64,000 nucleotides of DNA from Rheinheimera salexigens (GTDB lineage Bacteria; Pseudomonadota; Gammaproteobacteria; Enterobacterales; Alteromonadaceae): contig NZ_MKEK01000001.1 of NCBI RefSeq assembly GCF_001752395.1, positions 1,229,044 to 1,293,043 on the forward strand. The letters are read 5' to 3'. Within the stretch, counting starts at the first letter, position 1. Each line of letters starts with the position of its first letter. Under the pieces are notes generated by a model. The model was not told the DNA's origin, ran no database searches, and was given only the letters and a program-made list of their open reading frames with translations. Both the position numbers and the translations under genes were made by a program. Positions 19,791 through 28,869 of this stretch are shown one piece after another.

Positions 19791-20906
19791 TTACTTAGCG
19801 GGTTGTTGTTGGGTAATACAATGTATATTACCGCCACCGAGTAAAATTTCCCGACCTGGCACCATAACCACTTTATGCTCTGGGAACAGTTTCTGTAATA
19901 TATCTGCGGCCACTTTATCGTTTGGATCATCAAAACTTGGCATTATTAAACCGCCATTACACAAGTAAAAGTTAATGTATGAGCCGGCCAAACGGGTATT
20001 GGCTTCACGAGGCTTAGCCATCATAGAATCATCTACCGTGGCATACTCATCAGCGGTAGCAATAATAGGCGCTGGTTGTGGTAGCTTATGCACAATAATT
20101 TTACGGCCTTTAGCATCGGTACTGGCTTCTAAGTAGTCTAATGCCGCTTTAGAACGCGCATATTGCGGATCAGTTTCGTCATCAGTCCAAGCTAATACTA
20201 CTTCGCCAGGTTTAACAAAACAGGCCATATTATCGATATGATCATCTGTTTCGTCATTAAAAATGCCTTGCTTGAGCCACAGTACTTTATCAATACCTAA
20301 ATACTCACGCATTTGCTGTTCAATTTGCTCACGGCTTAAATCAGGGTTACGGTTGCTATTTAATAAGCATTCTTCTGTTGTTAGCAACGTACCTTCGCCA
20401 TCAACATGAATAGCACCGCCTTCTAGAATAAAGTCATCGGTACGGTAGCGGGGTAATTGTTCAATACCTAATACTTTACTGGCAACTTGGTCATCTTTAT
20501 CCCAAGGGAAATATAAGCCGCCATTTAAGCCGCCCCAGGCATTAAATGCCCAATCGATACCACGGACATCACCTGCAGCATTAGTCACAAAAGTAGGGCC
20601 AGTGTCGCGACACCAGGCATCGTTATTAGCCATTTCTACCACACGGATAGCAAATTTACTGCCCGTGTCGGTGAGCTGTGCCACTGCGTTTGCATATTGT
20701 TTTGCTGATACGCCAACACTAACAGGCTCAAACTCAGCGATAGCTTTAATAACAGCAACAAAGGCTTGCTGCGCTGGCTTGGAGCCTAAACGCCAGCTGT
20801 CTGTACGCTCTGGCCAAATCATCCAAGTTTGTTTATGCGCCACCCATTCGGCCGGCATACTAAAGCCATCAGCGCGAGGGGTGTTGGATAAATTACAGTA
20901 AGCCAC
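19791..20906 (-). CDS. aguA: Agmatine deiminase
   Basis: Converts agmatine to N-carbamoylputrescine and ammonia in the arginine-decarboxylase route to putrescine. 371 aa, a guanidine-modifying-enzyme fold. Family stretches seen: [32 protein letters not shown], and the catalytic cysteine in the C-terminal GGGNIHC. The start is GTG directly after the aguB stop (TAA-GTG). This places TPRADGF eight residues from the N-terminus, as in homologues; the first ATG would cut this off. Co-transcribed after aguB. Confidence 0.95.
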   Translation of the reverse strand: MAYCNLSNTPRADGFSMPAEWVAHKQTWMIWPERTDSWRLGSKPAQQAFVAVIKAIAEFEPVSVGVSAKQYANAVAQLTDTGSKFAIRVVEMANNDAWCRDTGPTFVTNAAGDVRGIDWAFNAWGGLNGGLYFPWDKDDQVASKVLGIEQLPRYRTDDFILEGGAIHVDGEGTLLTTEECLLNSNRNPDLSREQIEQQMREYLGIDKVLWLKQGIFNDETDDHIDNMACFVKPGEVVLAWTDDETDPQYARSKAALDYLEASTDAKGRKIIVHKLPQPAPIIATADEYATVDDSMMAKPREANTRLAGSYINFYLCNGGLIMPSFDDPNDKVAADILQKLFPEHKVVMVPGREILLGGGNIHCITQQQPAK

Positions 20907-21803
20907 TTAGTTCGACCCTTGTGTTTTAGGTTGTTTAGTTACGCCGTCTTTAGTTGCAACGGTGCCATAAAAGTCGATGCGACGATCGCGAAATACACCC
21001 CAAGCACGGCGCGTAGCGGCTATAGCATCTAAATCAAAAGTATGGACTAACACGGCTTCTTCAGTGCGGCCCGCTTCTTGTACCATAGCGCCAGACTCGT
21101 CAGCGATAAATGAGCAGCCATAGAAGGTTATTTCAGAATCACCTTCAGTTTCTTTACCAATACGGTTAGACGCTATTAATGGCGTCACGTTTGCCGCGGC
21201 ATGACCTTGCTGGGTGCGTTGCCAATGACCACTTGAGTCGATAGTGGCATCATGCGGCTCAGTACCAATAGCGGTTGGGTAGAATAATAACTCAGCACCC
21301 ATTAATGCCATGCAACGGGCGCATTCTGGAAACCACTGATCCCAGCAAATACCGACACCAATTTTGGCATATTGGGTATCAAAGACTTTGAAACCGGTAT
21401 CACCTGGCGTGAAGTAATATTTTTCGCTGTAGCCTGGGCCATCAGGGATATGACTTTTACGATAAATACCTAAGTTACTGCCATCTGCATCGATAATTAC
21501 TACAGTGTTATATAAACAGTGACCAGCACGCTCATAGATACTGATTGGTAATACCACGTTTAACTCTTTAGCAATTTTACTAAAGTGTAATACAGCAGGG
21601 TTTTCTTCTACTGAGGTAGCAAAATCTAAATAGTCAGGCTTTTGTTTCTGACAAAAGTAATTACGTTCAAATAATTCTTGAAGTAGAACAATTTGTGCAC
21701 CTTGACTCACAGCATCACGCACTAAGCGTTCAGCACGCTGAATGTTTTGTTCAACATCCCAGCCACCAATCATTTGTGTTGCAGCAACAGTTACATTACG
21801 CAT
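20907..21803 (-). CDS. aguB: N-carbamoylputrescine amidase
   Basis: Nitrilase-superfamily hydrolase producing putrescine, CO2 and ammonia from N-carbamoylputrescine; completes the pathway with aguA downstream. 298 aa. The Glu-Lys-Cys triad is visible: Glu in LLQELFERNYF (about residue 43), Lys in YRKSHIPDGPGY (about 116), Cys in GVGICWDQWFPE (about 153). GGAG ribosome-binding site seven bases before the ATG. The pair forms an operon transcribed leftwards; no arginine decarboxylase (speA) is in the window. Confidence 0.95.
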   Translation of the reverse strand: MRNVTVAATQMIGGWDVEQNIQRAERLVRDAVSQGAQIVLLQELFERNYFCQKQKPDYLDFATSVEENPAVLHFSKIAKELNVVLPISIYERAGHCLYNTVVIIDADGSNLGIYRKSHIPDGPGYSEKYYFTPGDTGFKVFDTQYAKIGVGICWDQWFPECARCMALMGAELLFYPTAIGTEPHDATIDSSGHWQRTQQGHAAANVTPLIASNRIGKETEGDSEITFYGCSFIADESGAMVQEAGRTEEAVLVHTFDLDAIAATRRAWGVFRDRRIDFYGTVATKDGVTKQPKTQGSN

Positions 21804-21973
21804 TAGCTATCTCCAGCAGAAATAAAACCAATAGGCTAGCACTAGAAGTAGGCTAAGCCAAATAGGGCGCGAAAATGCCGTATTTTTGCTCAGCCGTCAA
21901 GCTCTATTGTCAATTTTACTACCTGCTAGGTACAATAAGTACTAAAGCAATTGAGACAAGTGAAGTTAACCCA

Positions 21974-23149
21974 ATGAAATACGATGTGATTGTTGTTGGC
22001 GGCGGTATGGTAGGGGCTGCAACAGCTTTAGCTTTAGGTGAGGCTGGATTGCAAGTAGCGTTAGTTGAACAGCACCAACCAGAGCCCTATAGCAATAGCT
22101 TAGACACCAACAATGATGCCGATTTACGGGTATCGTCAATAAACTTAGCCAGTGAGGCTTGGCTAAGTAAGCTAGGTGCTTGGCAGCATTTGCAACAGAT
22201 GCGGTTATGTCCGTATCAACGCTTACAAGCTTTTGAACATCAACATAGTGTGGTCAGCTTCTCTGCGCAAGATATTAAACATACTCATCTTGGCCATATT
22301 GTCGAAAATAGATTATTACAATTAGCTATCTTTAAGCAGCTTTCAAACAATGTAACCTTATATTGCCCCGCGCAAATTACTGCGTTACAGCAAGATGCTG
22401 AACACGCCACCGTGACTTTAAATAGTGGTGAAGTCTTACAGGCAAAATTAGTTGTTGCAGCAGATGGCGCAAATTCACAATTACGCCAATTAGCAGCAAT
22501 GGGTACTCATGGTTGGCAATATCAGCAGGCTTGTTTAATTGCTTTAGTCCGTACGCCTTATCCGCAACAAGATATTACTTGGCAGCAATTTACTGAGCAG
22601 GGCCCTAGAGCATTTTTACCCTTAACCAATAATCAAGCCTCTCTGGTTTGGTATGACAATGCCGTTAAAGTTAAACAATTAGCTGCTTTAACCCCAGAGC
22701 AACTACAGCCATTATTGTTGCAAGCTTTTCCTGAGCAATTAGGTCAAGTAGAAGTCATTAAGTCAGGCTGGTTTCCGTTAGCCAAAATGCAGGTTAATAA
22801 TTACTTTCAACATCGGGTAGTAGTAGTGGGCGATGCGGCACATACCATTAACCCTTTAGCTGGCCAAGGGGTTAATTTAGGTTTTGCCGATAGCAAATTA
22901 TTAACCGAGCTGGTTATTGCTGCTTATACTAACGGCGAAGATCTTGCTGCTAAAGGAATGCTAGAAAATTATCAACGTAAGCGTCGCCTAGCCAATACTT
23001 TGATGATGGCTGCTATGGATACGTTTTATGTTGGTTTTAGCCAGCAAATGCCGCTAGTGCGCAAATTACGCCAGTTAGCTATGAAGGCTGCCAATAATAG
23101 TGGTGAGTTAAAAAATATTGTTGCTAGATATGCGGTAGGCTTAAGCTAA
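21974..23149 (+). CDS. ubiF: UbiF-type FAD monooxygenase of ubiquinone synthesis
   Basis: FAD-dependent hydroxylase of the UbiH/UbiF/COQ6 family; the closest resemblance I can see is to UbiF (C6 hydroxylation of the demethoxy-quinol). 391 aa from ATG 21974, the same length as E. coli UbiF; the frame is open 33 codons further upstream but the Rossmann GGGMVGAA motif then lies abnormally deep. Conserved ADGANSQLRQ, STWQQFT-like TWQQFTEQGPRAFLPL and the second FAD motif VGDAAHTINPLAGQGVNLG are present. UbiH or VisC as alternatives are less likely. A strong hairpin terminator follows. Confidence 0.88.
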   Translation: MKYDVIVVGGGMVGAATALALGEAGLQVALVEQHQPEPYSNSLDTNNDADLRVSSINLASEAWLSKLGAWQHLQQMRLCPYQRLQAFEHQHSVVSFSAQDIKHTHLGHIVENRLLQLAIFKQLSNNVTLYCPAQITALQQDAEHATVTLNSGEVLQAKLVVAADGANSQLRQLAAMGTHGWQYQQACLIALVRTPYPQQDITWQQFTEQGPRAFLPLTNNQASLVWYDNAVKVKQLAALTPEQLQPLLLQAFPEQLGQVEVIKSGWFPLAKMQVNNYFQHRVVVVGDAAHTINPLAGQGVNLGFADSKLLTELVIAAYTNGEDLAAKGMLENYQRKRRLANTLMMAAMDTFYVGFSQQMPLVRKLRQLAMKAANNSGELKNIVARYAVGLS

Positions 23150-23171
23150 GGTAACAATAAGCTGAAAATAG

Positions 23172-23199
23172 AAAACCCAGCAAAAGCTGGGTTTTTTAT
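23172..23199. terminator. Two-way terminator between ubiF and the tRNA operon
   Basis: Perfect 10-bp stem AAAACCCAGC / GCTGGGTTTT with an AAAA loop, continuing into more T residues on the + strand and a T-run on the - strand. It serves ubiF and the leftward tRNA operon. Confidence 0.88.
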
Positions 23200-23203
23200 T
23201 TAA

Positions 23204-23278
23204 TGGCAGGGGCGGCTGGATTCGAACCAACGCATGACGGGATCAAAACCCGTTGCCTTACCGCTTGGCTACGCCCCT
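23204..23278 (-). tRNA. glnW: tRNA-Gln (UUG), distal copy
   Basis: 75 bases including an encoded CCA. Acceptor AGGGGCG / CGCCCCT with discriminator G. Anticodon loop TTTTGAT in an ACGGG/CCCGT stem gives UUG; T-loop TTCGAAT. Identical in sequence to the neighbouring copy. Last gene of the leftward operon. The first base pair is A1-U72, the reverse of the weak U1-A72 of E. coli tRNA-Gln. Confidence 0.95.
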
Positions 23279-23335
23279 GCAAAACGGGGTGTGTCATAAT
23301 CGTTTAATACTTTAAACCATTAACACTAAAATTAA

Positions 23336-23410
23336 TGGCAGGGGCGGCTGGATTCGAACCAACGCATGACGGGATCAAAACCCGTTGCCTTACCGCTTGG
23401 CTACGCCCCT
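23336..23410 (-). tRNA. glnU: tRNA-Gln (UUG), proximal copy
   Basis: Exact duplicate of the tRNA-Gln at 23204-23278, separated by 57 bases. Same UUG anticodon, encoded CCA and A1-U72 pair. A duplicated UUG tRNA-Gln at this place matches glnU-glnW of the E. coli metT operon. Confidence 0.95.
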
Positions 23411-23438
23411 GCTGTACTTGTGTGCACCACTTAAAAAG

Positions 23439-23523
23439 TGGTGCGGAAAGAGAGACTCGAACTCTCACACCTTGCGGCGCTGGAACCTAAATCCAGTGCG
23501 TCTACCAATTCCGCCATTCCCGC
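23439..23523 (-). tRNA. leuW: tRNA-Leu (UAG)
   Basis: 85 bases including encoded CCA, with the long variable arm of class II tRNAs. Acceptor GCGGGAA / TTTCCGC (one G-U pair); anticodon loop TTTAGGT in a CTGGA/TCCAG stem gives UAG (codons CUN). Second gene of the operon. Confidence 0.95.
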
Positions 23524-23541
23524 ATGCACAGGTAAAGTAAG

Positions 23542-23618
23542 TGGTGGCTACAGCGGGAATCGAACCTGCGACCCCAGCATTATGAGTGCTGTGCTCTAAC
23601 CAGCTGAGCTATGTAGCC
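23542..23618 (-). tRNA. metT: Elongator tRNA-Met (CAU)
   Basis: 77 bases including encoded CCA. Acceptor GGCTACA / TGTAGCC; anticodon loop CTCATAA in a CAGCA/TGCTG stem gives CAU. A regular paired 1-72 position excludes the initiator. First gene of the operon, 31 bases after the -10 element. Confidence 0.93.
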
Positions 23619-23649
23619 TTACTAAACTTCACCTAAGCAAGTGGCGCGT

Positions 23650-23678
23650 ATTATCCTGAACTGACCGCATAGCGTCAA
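23650..23678 (-). promoter_or_regulatory. Promoter of the metT-leuW-glnU-glnW tRNA operon
   Basis: On the minus strand TTGACG (23678-23673), a 17-base spacer, then GATAAT (23655-23650). The discriminator that follows is GC-rich (ACGCGCC), typical of stable-RNA promoters under stringent (ppGpp) control, and an A-run lies upstream of the -35 as a possible UP element. The best promoter match in the window. Confidence 0.85.
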
Positions 23679-23838
23679 CCGTTTTTTTAAGATTAAATTC
23701 TTTTCTTGGTTCGTTTGCCGAATTAATATGCAAAACGGCGAATTGATAGCCAGATTTACTGGTAGGCGAACAGGTTGGCGCATAAGTTATTTGAAAATTA
23801 ATGAAATTTAACTCGGCTTTATTTATGCCAGAAACAAT

Positions 23839-23862
23839 AAAACCGGTGCAAGCACCGGTTTT
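23839..23862 (-). terminator. Terminator after ychF
   Basis: Perfect 11-bp stem AAAACCGGTGC / GCACCGGTTTT with a 2-base loop; on the minus strand it runs into TTTTATTG. Ends the rplY-pth-ychF transcript. Between here and the tRNA promoter (23680-23838) I see no gene; 23869-23892 holds two tandem 12-base AAGTACTTATAA units. Confidence 0.82.
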
Positions 23863-23908
23863 AAAATTAAGTACTTATAAAAGTACTTATAAAATAACGG
23901 AAATAAAT

Positions 23909-25000
23909 TTAGACGTTAAAGCGGAAATGCATAACATCACCATCTTTAACAATATATTCTTTACCTTCTAAGCGCCATTTACCGGCTTCTTTAGCACCGG
24001 CTTCACCTTTGAATTGCACAAAGTCTTCATAGCCTACTACTTCAGCACGAATAAAACCTTTTTCAAAGTCGGTATGGATAACGCCTGCAGCTTGTGGAGC
24101 TGTAGAACCAATAGTAACAGTCCATGCCCGAACTTCTTTTACGCCGGCTGTAAAGTAGGTGTGTAAGCTGAGTAAAGAATAACCACCACGAATAACGCGG
24201 TTAAGACCTGGCTCTTCTAAGCCCATGTCAGCCATAAACTCAGCACGTTCATCGTCGTCTAACTCGGCAATTTCTGATTCAATGGCAGCACAAACCGGAA
24301 CAACAATAGCGCCTTCTTTATCAGCAATGGCTTGGACGATATCTAAATAAGGATTATTTTCAAAACCGTCTTCAGTCACGTTAGCAATATACATGGTTGG
24401 CTTAAGCGTTAAGAAGTTCATGTAAGCAATTAACGCGACTTCATCTTTATCTAAATCAAGCTTGCGTAAGGTCTCGCCTTGTTCTAAATGCAGTTTTACT
24501 TTTTCCAGTACAGCTATTTCAGCTTTAGCATCTTTATCGCCGCCTTTAGCTCTTTTAGCAATACGGAAAATAGCGCGCTCTGCAGTATCCATATCAGATA
24601 ATACTAATTCCATATTAATGGTATCAATATCGTCTGCTGGATCAATTTTATTGGCTACGTGAATAATATTATCATCATCAAAACAACGTACCACATGACC
24701 AATTGCGTCGGTTTCACGAATATTAGCTAAAAATTTATTACCTAAGCCTTCACCTCTAGAGGCGCCTTTTACTAAACCGGCGATATCAACAAATTCCATC
24801 GTGGTAGGTAAAACACGCTGCGGCTTAACAATTGCTGCCAGCTGATCTAAACGTAAGTCGGGTACCGGTACTACGCCAGTATTTGGCTCAATAGTACAGA
24901 ACGGGAAGTTTGCAGCTTCAATACCGGCCTTGGTTAACGCGTTAAAGAGAGTAGATTTACCAACATTGGGTAAGCCAACTATGCCACATTTAAAACCCAT
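23909..25000 (-). CDS. ychF: Redox-regulated ATPase YchF (Obg-like)
   Basis: Obg-family P-loop protein that prefers ATP over GTP, binds ribosomes and inhibits catalase in E. coli. 363 aa, the exact family length. G1 [12 protein letters not shown] at residues 8-19; the G4 position reads NVTE instead of NKxD, the reason for ATP use. A coiled-coil arm (about 130-200) and a C-terminal TGS domain ([21 protein letters not shown]) follow. Downstream of pth in the conserved pth-ychF pair. Confidence 0.97.
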   Translation of the reverse strand: MGFKCGIVGLPNVGKSTLFNALTKAGIEAANFPFCTIEPNTGVVPVPDLRLDQLAAIVKPQRVLPTTMEFVDIAGLVKGASRGEGLGNKFLANIRETDAIGHVVRCFDDDNIIHVANKIDPADDIDTINMELVLSDMDTAERAIFRIAKRAKGGDKDAKAEIAVLEKVKLHLEQGETLRKLDLDKDEVALIAYMNFLTLKPTMYIANVTEDGFENNPYLDIVQAIADKEGAIVVPVCAAIESEIAELDDDERAEFMADMGLEEPGLNRVIRGGYSLLSLHTYFTAGVKEVRAWTVTIGSTAPQAAGVIHTDFEKGFIRAEVVGYEDFVQFKGEAGAKEAGKWRLEGKEYIVKDGDVMHFRFNV

Positions 25001-25042
25001 AAGATGTTCCTTTGCGTGCTGTAGGTATGGAGCCGGCTGAAT

Positions 25043-25645
25043 TTAGCTGGCTTTAAAACTATGTAAGCGATTTTGTGCCTTAACTAGGCCTTCGCGTGCT
25101 AATAAGTCAAAACAACTGACGGCTTCATCAATACAGCTTTCAATTAGTTGTTGTTCAGACTGAGGCGCTTTACCTAACACATAACCGGTTACCCGATCTT
25201 TATGTCCAGGATGGCCAATGCCTAATCGTAATCGATAAAAATTAGCGTTATTACTTAGCCTAGCGATAATATCGCGCAAACCATTATGGCCAGCGTGTCC
25301 GCCACCTAATTTAAATTTTGCGCTACCTGGATCAAGCGCCAATTCGTCATGCGCTACCAGTATTTGTTCAGGAGTGAGCTTGTAAAATTGTGCCATTGCT
25401 AACACCGCTTTACCGCTTAAATTCATGTAAGTTGCTGGGATCAGCAATTTATATTCTTGGCCCGCACAAATAAATTTGCCGGTATAACCAAAAAATTTAG
25501 GTTCACTTTTCAAATTAACATTAAAAGCACGTGCTAATTGAGAAACAAACCAGACACCAGCATTATGCCGGGTCTGGCTGTATTCAGGGCCTGGATTACC
25601 CAGGCCCACAATCAACTGCACTGCTGACTGAGTATTGACAGACAT
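25043..25645 (-). CDS. pth: Peptidyl-tRNA hydrolase
   Basis: Releases tRNA from prematurely dropped peptidyl-tRNA; essential. 200 aa (E. coli 194). [17 protein letters not shown] carries the catalytic His, followed by [18 protein letters not shown] and [12 protein letters not shown]. The ATG shares one base with the rplY stop (TAATG), so translation is coupled to rplY. Followed by ychF after 42 bases. Confidence 0.97.
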   Translation of the reverse strand: MSVNTQSAVQLIVGLGNPGPEYSQTRHNAGVWFVSQLARAFNVNLKSEPKFFGYTGKFICAGQEYKLLIPATYMNLSGKAVLAMAQFYKLTPEQILVAHDELALDPGSAKFKLGGGHAGHNGLRDIIARLSNNANFYRLRLGIGHPGHKDRVTGYVLGKAPQSEQQLIESCIDEAVSCFDLLAREGLVKAQNRLHSFKAS

Positions 25646-26274
25646 TACTCAGGCGTTGCAGTTTCTTCTTCTGCTTCATCGCTGTCATCAACAGCTTTAC
25701 CGCCAGGCTTGTTCACAGAAACGATAGCGATATCGTGACCTTCACCTTTGGTTAATTGAAGGAAAGTAACACCTTTAGGTGCTTTTAACTCAGACAAGTG
25801 GATCGTTGAACCGACAGCCATTTCGCTGATGTCAACTTCTAGTGCGTCTGGTAAGTCTTTAGGCAAACAAGAAATTTCTACTTCGTTAGCACCACGTACA
25901 ACCACACCACCTTTCTTCACTGCCGCTTCTTCATTGATTAAATGAATAGCAATGATAGATTTTAATTCATGACCAGCTTCAACGCGTTGGAAGTCAACGT
26001 GCATGATGGTTGGTTTAAATGGGTGACGCTGCATTGCTTTAACGATAGCTTTAATTTTCTCTTTACCAACAGTAAGGGTGATAATTTGAGAATAAAAAGC
26101 TTCATCGGTTTGCGCTTTTAATAATTTAGAATGCTCTAAAGTAATAGATAACGCGTCTTTACTGCCACCGTAGATGATAGCTGGAACTTTGTCTGCATGA
26201 CGTAGGCGGCGGCTCGCACCTTTCCCCGAGTCAGTACGGACTTCTGCATTTAATGTGATTGTTGCATCAGACAT
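25645..26274 (-). CDS. rplY: 50S ribosomal protein bL25 (long, CTC type)
   Basis: 5S-rRNA-binding ribosomal protein. 209 aa: N-terminal L25 domain (about residues 1-95, with [10 protein letters not shown] and VPAIIYGG) plus the C-terminal TL5 domain and an acidic tail, unlike the 94-aa E. coli L25. I use ATG 26274 because an ideal GGAG lies six bases upstream; the longer frame adds only four codons and ignores it. First gene of rplY-pth-ychF, preceded by a structured leader. Confidence 0.95.
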   Translation of the reverse strand: MSDATITLNAEVRTDSGKGASRRLRHADKVPAIIYGGSKDALSITLEHSKLLKAQTDEAFYSQIITLTVGKEKIKAIVKAMQRHPFKPTIMHVDFQRVEAGHELKSIIAIHLINEEAAVKKGGVVVRGANEVEISCLPKDLPDALEVDISEMAVGSTIHLSELKAPKGVTFLQLTKGEGHDIAIVSVNKPGGKAVDDSDEAEEETATPE

Positions 26275-26295
26275 GATGTACTCCAATAATTAGTG

Positions 26296-26346
26296 TGTCC
26301 CAAGACTTGCGACCAGTCTCAGGTTGGATGCCCCCTATTTAGGGGC
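26296..26346 (-). promoter_or_regulatory. Structured 5' leader of rplY mRNA
   Basis: Two hairpins read on the minus strand between the predicted start and the ribosome-binding site: GCCCC-TAAATAG-type stem (26330-26334 with 26342-26346) and AGACT (26319-26315 strand) / AGTCT (26307-26303) with a 7-base loop, closed by CCA/TGG. Autogenous control of rplY through two leader stem-loops that resemble 5S loop E is described for E. coli relatives; that this leader does the same is inference from position and shape. Confidence 0.5.
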
Positions 26347-26351
26347 GCGAC

Positions 26352-26380
26352 ATATTACCATTGGCCCAGCATAGCTGCAA
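26352..26380 (-). promoter_or_regulatory. Candidate rplY promoter
   Basis: Minus strand: TTGCAG (26380-26375), 17 bases, TAATAT (26357-26352) with an extended TGG just before it. Start would be near 26346, exactly at the first leader hairpin. The -35 is poor; the extended -10 supports it. Confidence 0.5.
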
Positions 26381-26628
26381 ATGAAAATACTGACAGCGGC
26401 AGGCAGAATTAAGAACTTATTGCAATGTTGTCAGTAAGTTTTACTTTTTTGTTATGAATATTGAAGTTTTATTTCGACAGTTTTTTGATTAAGTAGTTGT
26501 TTTATATTAAATATTTAATCATGGAATGGCTTTTGCTTTATCTAAATTGACTTACAGTGTTAGCTACAACTTAACGTTATGTTGCACTTAACATTGTATT
26601 TTCTAACTACTTGATTAGGAGATATTGT

Positions 26629-26820
26629 ATGAATAGCGATATTGCAGAAGGTAAGTGGAAACAAATGACTGGCTCTATTAAAGAAAAATGGGGCAAATTA
26701 ACCGATGATGACTTACAAGAAGTTAGCGGTAAATCTGAGAAATTTTGCGGTAAAATGCAAGAGCGTTACGGCATGTCACGCGAACAGGCTGAACAAGAGT
26801 TCAACCGTTTTAAAAGCTAG
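26629..26820 (+). CDS. CsbD/YjbJ family small stress protein
   Basis: 63 aa from ATG 26629, preceded by AGGAG at 8 bases; a longer frame begins at 26611 but lacks a ribosome-binding site. It matches the CsbD fold: GKWKQMTGSIKEKWGKLTDDDL followed by GKxxxxxGKxQERYG. Family members are abundant, acidic-basic helical proteins induced by general stress or stationary phase; their biochemical role is unknown. It is set into the prs-rplY interval on the opposite strand. The 354-base gap upstream is AT-rich and otherwise holds only the rplY promoter and leader; I cannot assign a firm promoter to csbD. Confidence 0.9.
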   Translation: MNSDIAEGKWKQMTGSIKEKWGKLTDDDLQEVSGKSEKFCGKMQERYGMSREQAEQEFNRFKS

Positions 26821-26905
26821 GCTTACGTGAGTTTGAAACGTAGTTCTACTGGTAACTCTACTTAATGCCAGTGCCGGTCATTAAAGTAATCATAGCTTTG
26901 TATTA

Positions 26906-26943
26906 AGCACTAACTAACACTTCTAAAGTTGTTAGTTAGTGCT
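26906..26943. terminator. Perfect 14-bp inverted repeat between csbD and prs
   Basis: AGCACTAACTAACA (26906-26919) and its exact complement (26930-26943) with a 10-base loop. Likely a stem at the 3' end of the csbD transcript, although no T-run follows on the + strand. Confidence 0.6.
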
Positions 26944-26954
26944 ATAACAGATTT

Positions 26955-26992
26955 AAAAAACTGAAATATTATTATTTATAATAATATTTCAG
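26955..26992 (-). terminator. Terminator after prs
   Basis: Perfect 14-bp palindrome CTGAAATATTATTA / TAATAATATTTCAG with a 4-base loop, followed on the minus strand by TTTTTT. An unusually AT-rich intrinsic terminator three bases after the prs stop. Confidence 0.78.
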
Positions 26993-26995
26993 GTA

Positions 26996-27940
26996 TTAAT
27001 CAAACATAGAAGAAATAGATTCTTCATTGCTAATACGACGAATACACTCTGCCAACATTTCACTTAAGGTTAATTGACGAACTTTTGCCACAGCCTTCAT
27101 CTCTGCAGTCAGTGGGATAGTATCGGTAACAATTAACTCATCAATCACTGATTCTTCAATGTTTTTAGCGGCGTCACCAGAGAAAACAGGGTGAGTGGCA
27201 TAAGCGAATACGCGCTTAGCACCATGTGCTTTTAACGCTTCTGCGGCTTTACACAAGGTACCACCAGTATCAATCATATCGTCGACAATAATACAGTCAC
27301 GGTCTTTAACATCACCAATAATATGCATTACTTGGGCAATATTAGCTTTTGGCCGGCGCTTATCAATGATGGCTAAATCGGCATCATTTAATAATTTAGC
27401 AATAGCACGAGCACGAACCACACCACCAATATCAGGAGAAACCACAACAGGGGCTGTAAAGCCTTTTTTGCGCATATCTTCTAATAATACTGGGCTGGCG
27501 AACACGTTATCCACTGGCACATCAAAGAAGCCTTGGATTTGTTCAGCATGTAAGTCAACCGTTAGCACGCGGTCCACACCTACGCTAGATAAGAAGTCAG
27601 CGACAACTTTAGCTGTAATAGGCACACGAGCAGAACGAACGCGACGATCTTGACGAGCATAACCAAAGTAAGGCATAACCGCTGTAATACGACCGGCAGA
27701 TGCGCGGCGTAAGGCGTCAACCATTACAATTAATTCCATTAGGTTATCGTTAGTTGGAGCGCAAGTAGACTGGATGATAAATACATCAGCCCCACGTACA
27801 TTTTCGTTTATCTGTACACTAACTTCGCCATCACTGAAACGGCCAACTTCGGCATCTCCCAGTTTAATGTACAGGCGGCTGGCGATTTTACTTGCGAGTT
27901 CTGGTATGGCGTTACCAGCGAAAACCTTCATGTCGGGCAC
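26996..27940 (-). CDS. prs: Ribose-phosphate pyrophosphokinase
   Basis: Makes PRPP from ribose 5-phosphate and ATP for nucleotide, His, Trp and NAD synthesis. 314 aa (E. coli 315). The GTG start gives [11 protein letters not shown], the same N-terminus as E. coli; GAGG lies upstream. Motifs: flexible-loop [20 protein letters not shown], and the PRPP-binding [10 protein letters not shown]. Downstream of ispE in the lolB-ispE-prs series, with 74 bases between them. Confidence 0.97.
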   Translation of the reverse strand: MPDMKVFAGNAIPELASKIASRLYIKLGDAEVGRFSDGEVSVQINENVRGADVFIIQSTCAPTNDNLMELIVMVDALRRASAGRITAVMPYFGYARQDRRVRSARVPITAKVVADFLSSVGVDRVLTVDLHAEQIQGFFDVPVDNVFASPVLLEDMRKKGFTAPVVVSPDIGGVVRARAIAKLLNDADLAIIDKRRPKANIAQVMHIIGDVKDRDCIIVDDMIDTGGTLCKAAEALKAHGAKRVFAYATHPVFSGDAAKNIEESVIDELIVTDTIPLTAEMKAVAKVRQLTLSEMLAECIRRISNEESISSMFD

Positions 27941-28014
27941 GGTGGGGATCCTCAGGGCAGTTGTGAGTCCGGTTTATCATAAAACAGTCACTAAAATAGT
28001 GACTATCAGTTAGC

Positions 28015-28869
28015 TTATTCGGTATCTGCCAACGCAGCCAACAACGGCGACTGGTTGACCCCTTGAGCAATAAAACCACGCCAATCAGCGGGTAAATTTG
28101 CTAGGGCATGCTGAGCACTGGTCTGGTCAGGGAATTCGGCGAACACACTGGCGCCAGTACCCGTCATACGAGACGGGGCGTATTCTACCAACCACTGCAA
28201 GGTTTTTGCAACAATAGGCTGCAGCTTCTCGACTAAAGGTTGGCAATCGTTACGCCAAGGAGATTGCATTAAGTTGTCAAGTGTTAATGCTGTGCTATTT
28301 CTTGTTAACTCTGGATGGGTAAAAATGTCCGCAGTGCTAACATGACAATCTGGCGTCACGATTAAATATAATTTAGTGGCTAAATCAACCGGTGTTAATT
28401 GTTCGCCAACTCCCTCAGCAAAAGCAGTGCGGCCGTAAACAAACAATGGCACATCGGCACCAAGTTGTAATCCTAGTTTAGCTAGTTTTTCGGTAGATAA
28501 CTTTAGTTGCCATAATTTATTTAAACCCAATAGCGTAGTGGCGGCATCTGAAGAACCGCCGCCTAAACCGCCGCCCATAGGTAAGCGTTTATCTAAATAA
28601 ATATCACAACCGGCTGTGATGCCTTGTTGCTGGGCTATTTGTTGCAGTAAGTTGGCTGCGCGCAATACTAAGTTATCATTATTAATTAAAGCTTTGTCGT
28701 TACAGTCAAGTGTCAGCATATTATCTTGGCGTAAGCTAAAAGTGAGCTGGTCACCGACGTTTAATAATTGAAATAAGGTTTGTAAATTATGATAGCCATC
28801 ACTGCGACGGCCGGTAATATGCAAAAATAAATTTAATTTTGCTACCGCGGGTAGCGTAAGACTCGTCAT
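28015..28869 (-). CDS. ispE: 4-diphosphocytidyl-2-C-methyl-D-erythritol kinase
   Basis: GHMP kinase of the non-mevalonate isoprenoid pathway, phosphorylating CDP-ME at the 2-position. 284 aa from ATG 28869 (E. coli 283). Near the N-terminus VAKLNLFLHITGRRSDGYH, then the ATP-binding GGGLGGGSSDAA and the C-terminal MTGTGASVFAEF. Its ATG overlaps the lolB stop (ATGA), and GGAG lies six bases upstream; a TTG two codons earlier is less likely. Coupled to lolB. Confidence 0.96.
   Translation of the reverse strand: MTSLTLPAVAKLNLFLHITGRRSDGYHNLQTLFQLLNVGDQLTFSLRQDNMLTLDCNDKALINNDNLVLRAANLLQQIAQQQGITAGCDIYLDKRLPMGGGLGGGSSDAATTLLGLNKLWQLKLSTEKLAKLGLQLGADVPLFVYGRTAFAEGVGEQLTPVDLATKLYLIVTPDCHVSTADIFTHPELTRNSTALTLDNLMQSPWRNDCQPLVEKLQPIVAKTLQWLVEYAPSRMTGTGASVFAEFPDQTSAQHALANLPADWRGFIAQGVNQSPLLAALADTE

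Noticed and set aside
21875..21973. 33-codon upstream extension of ubiF
   Set aside because: Would bury the N-terminal FAD motif; ATG 21974 gives the same length as E. coli UbiF.
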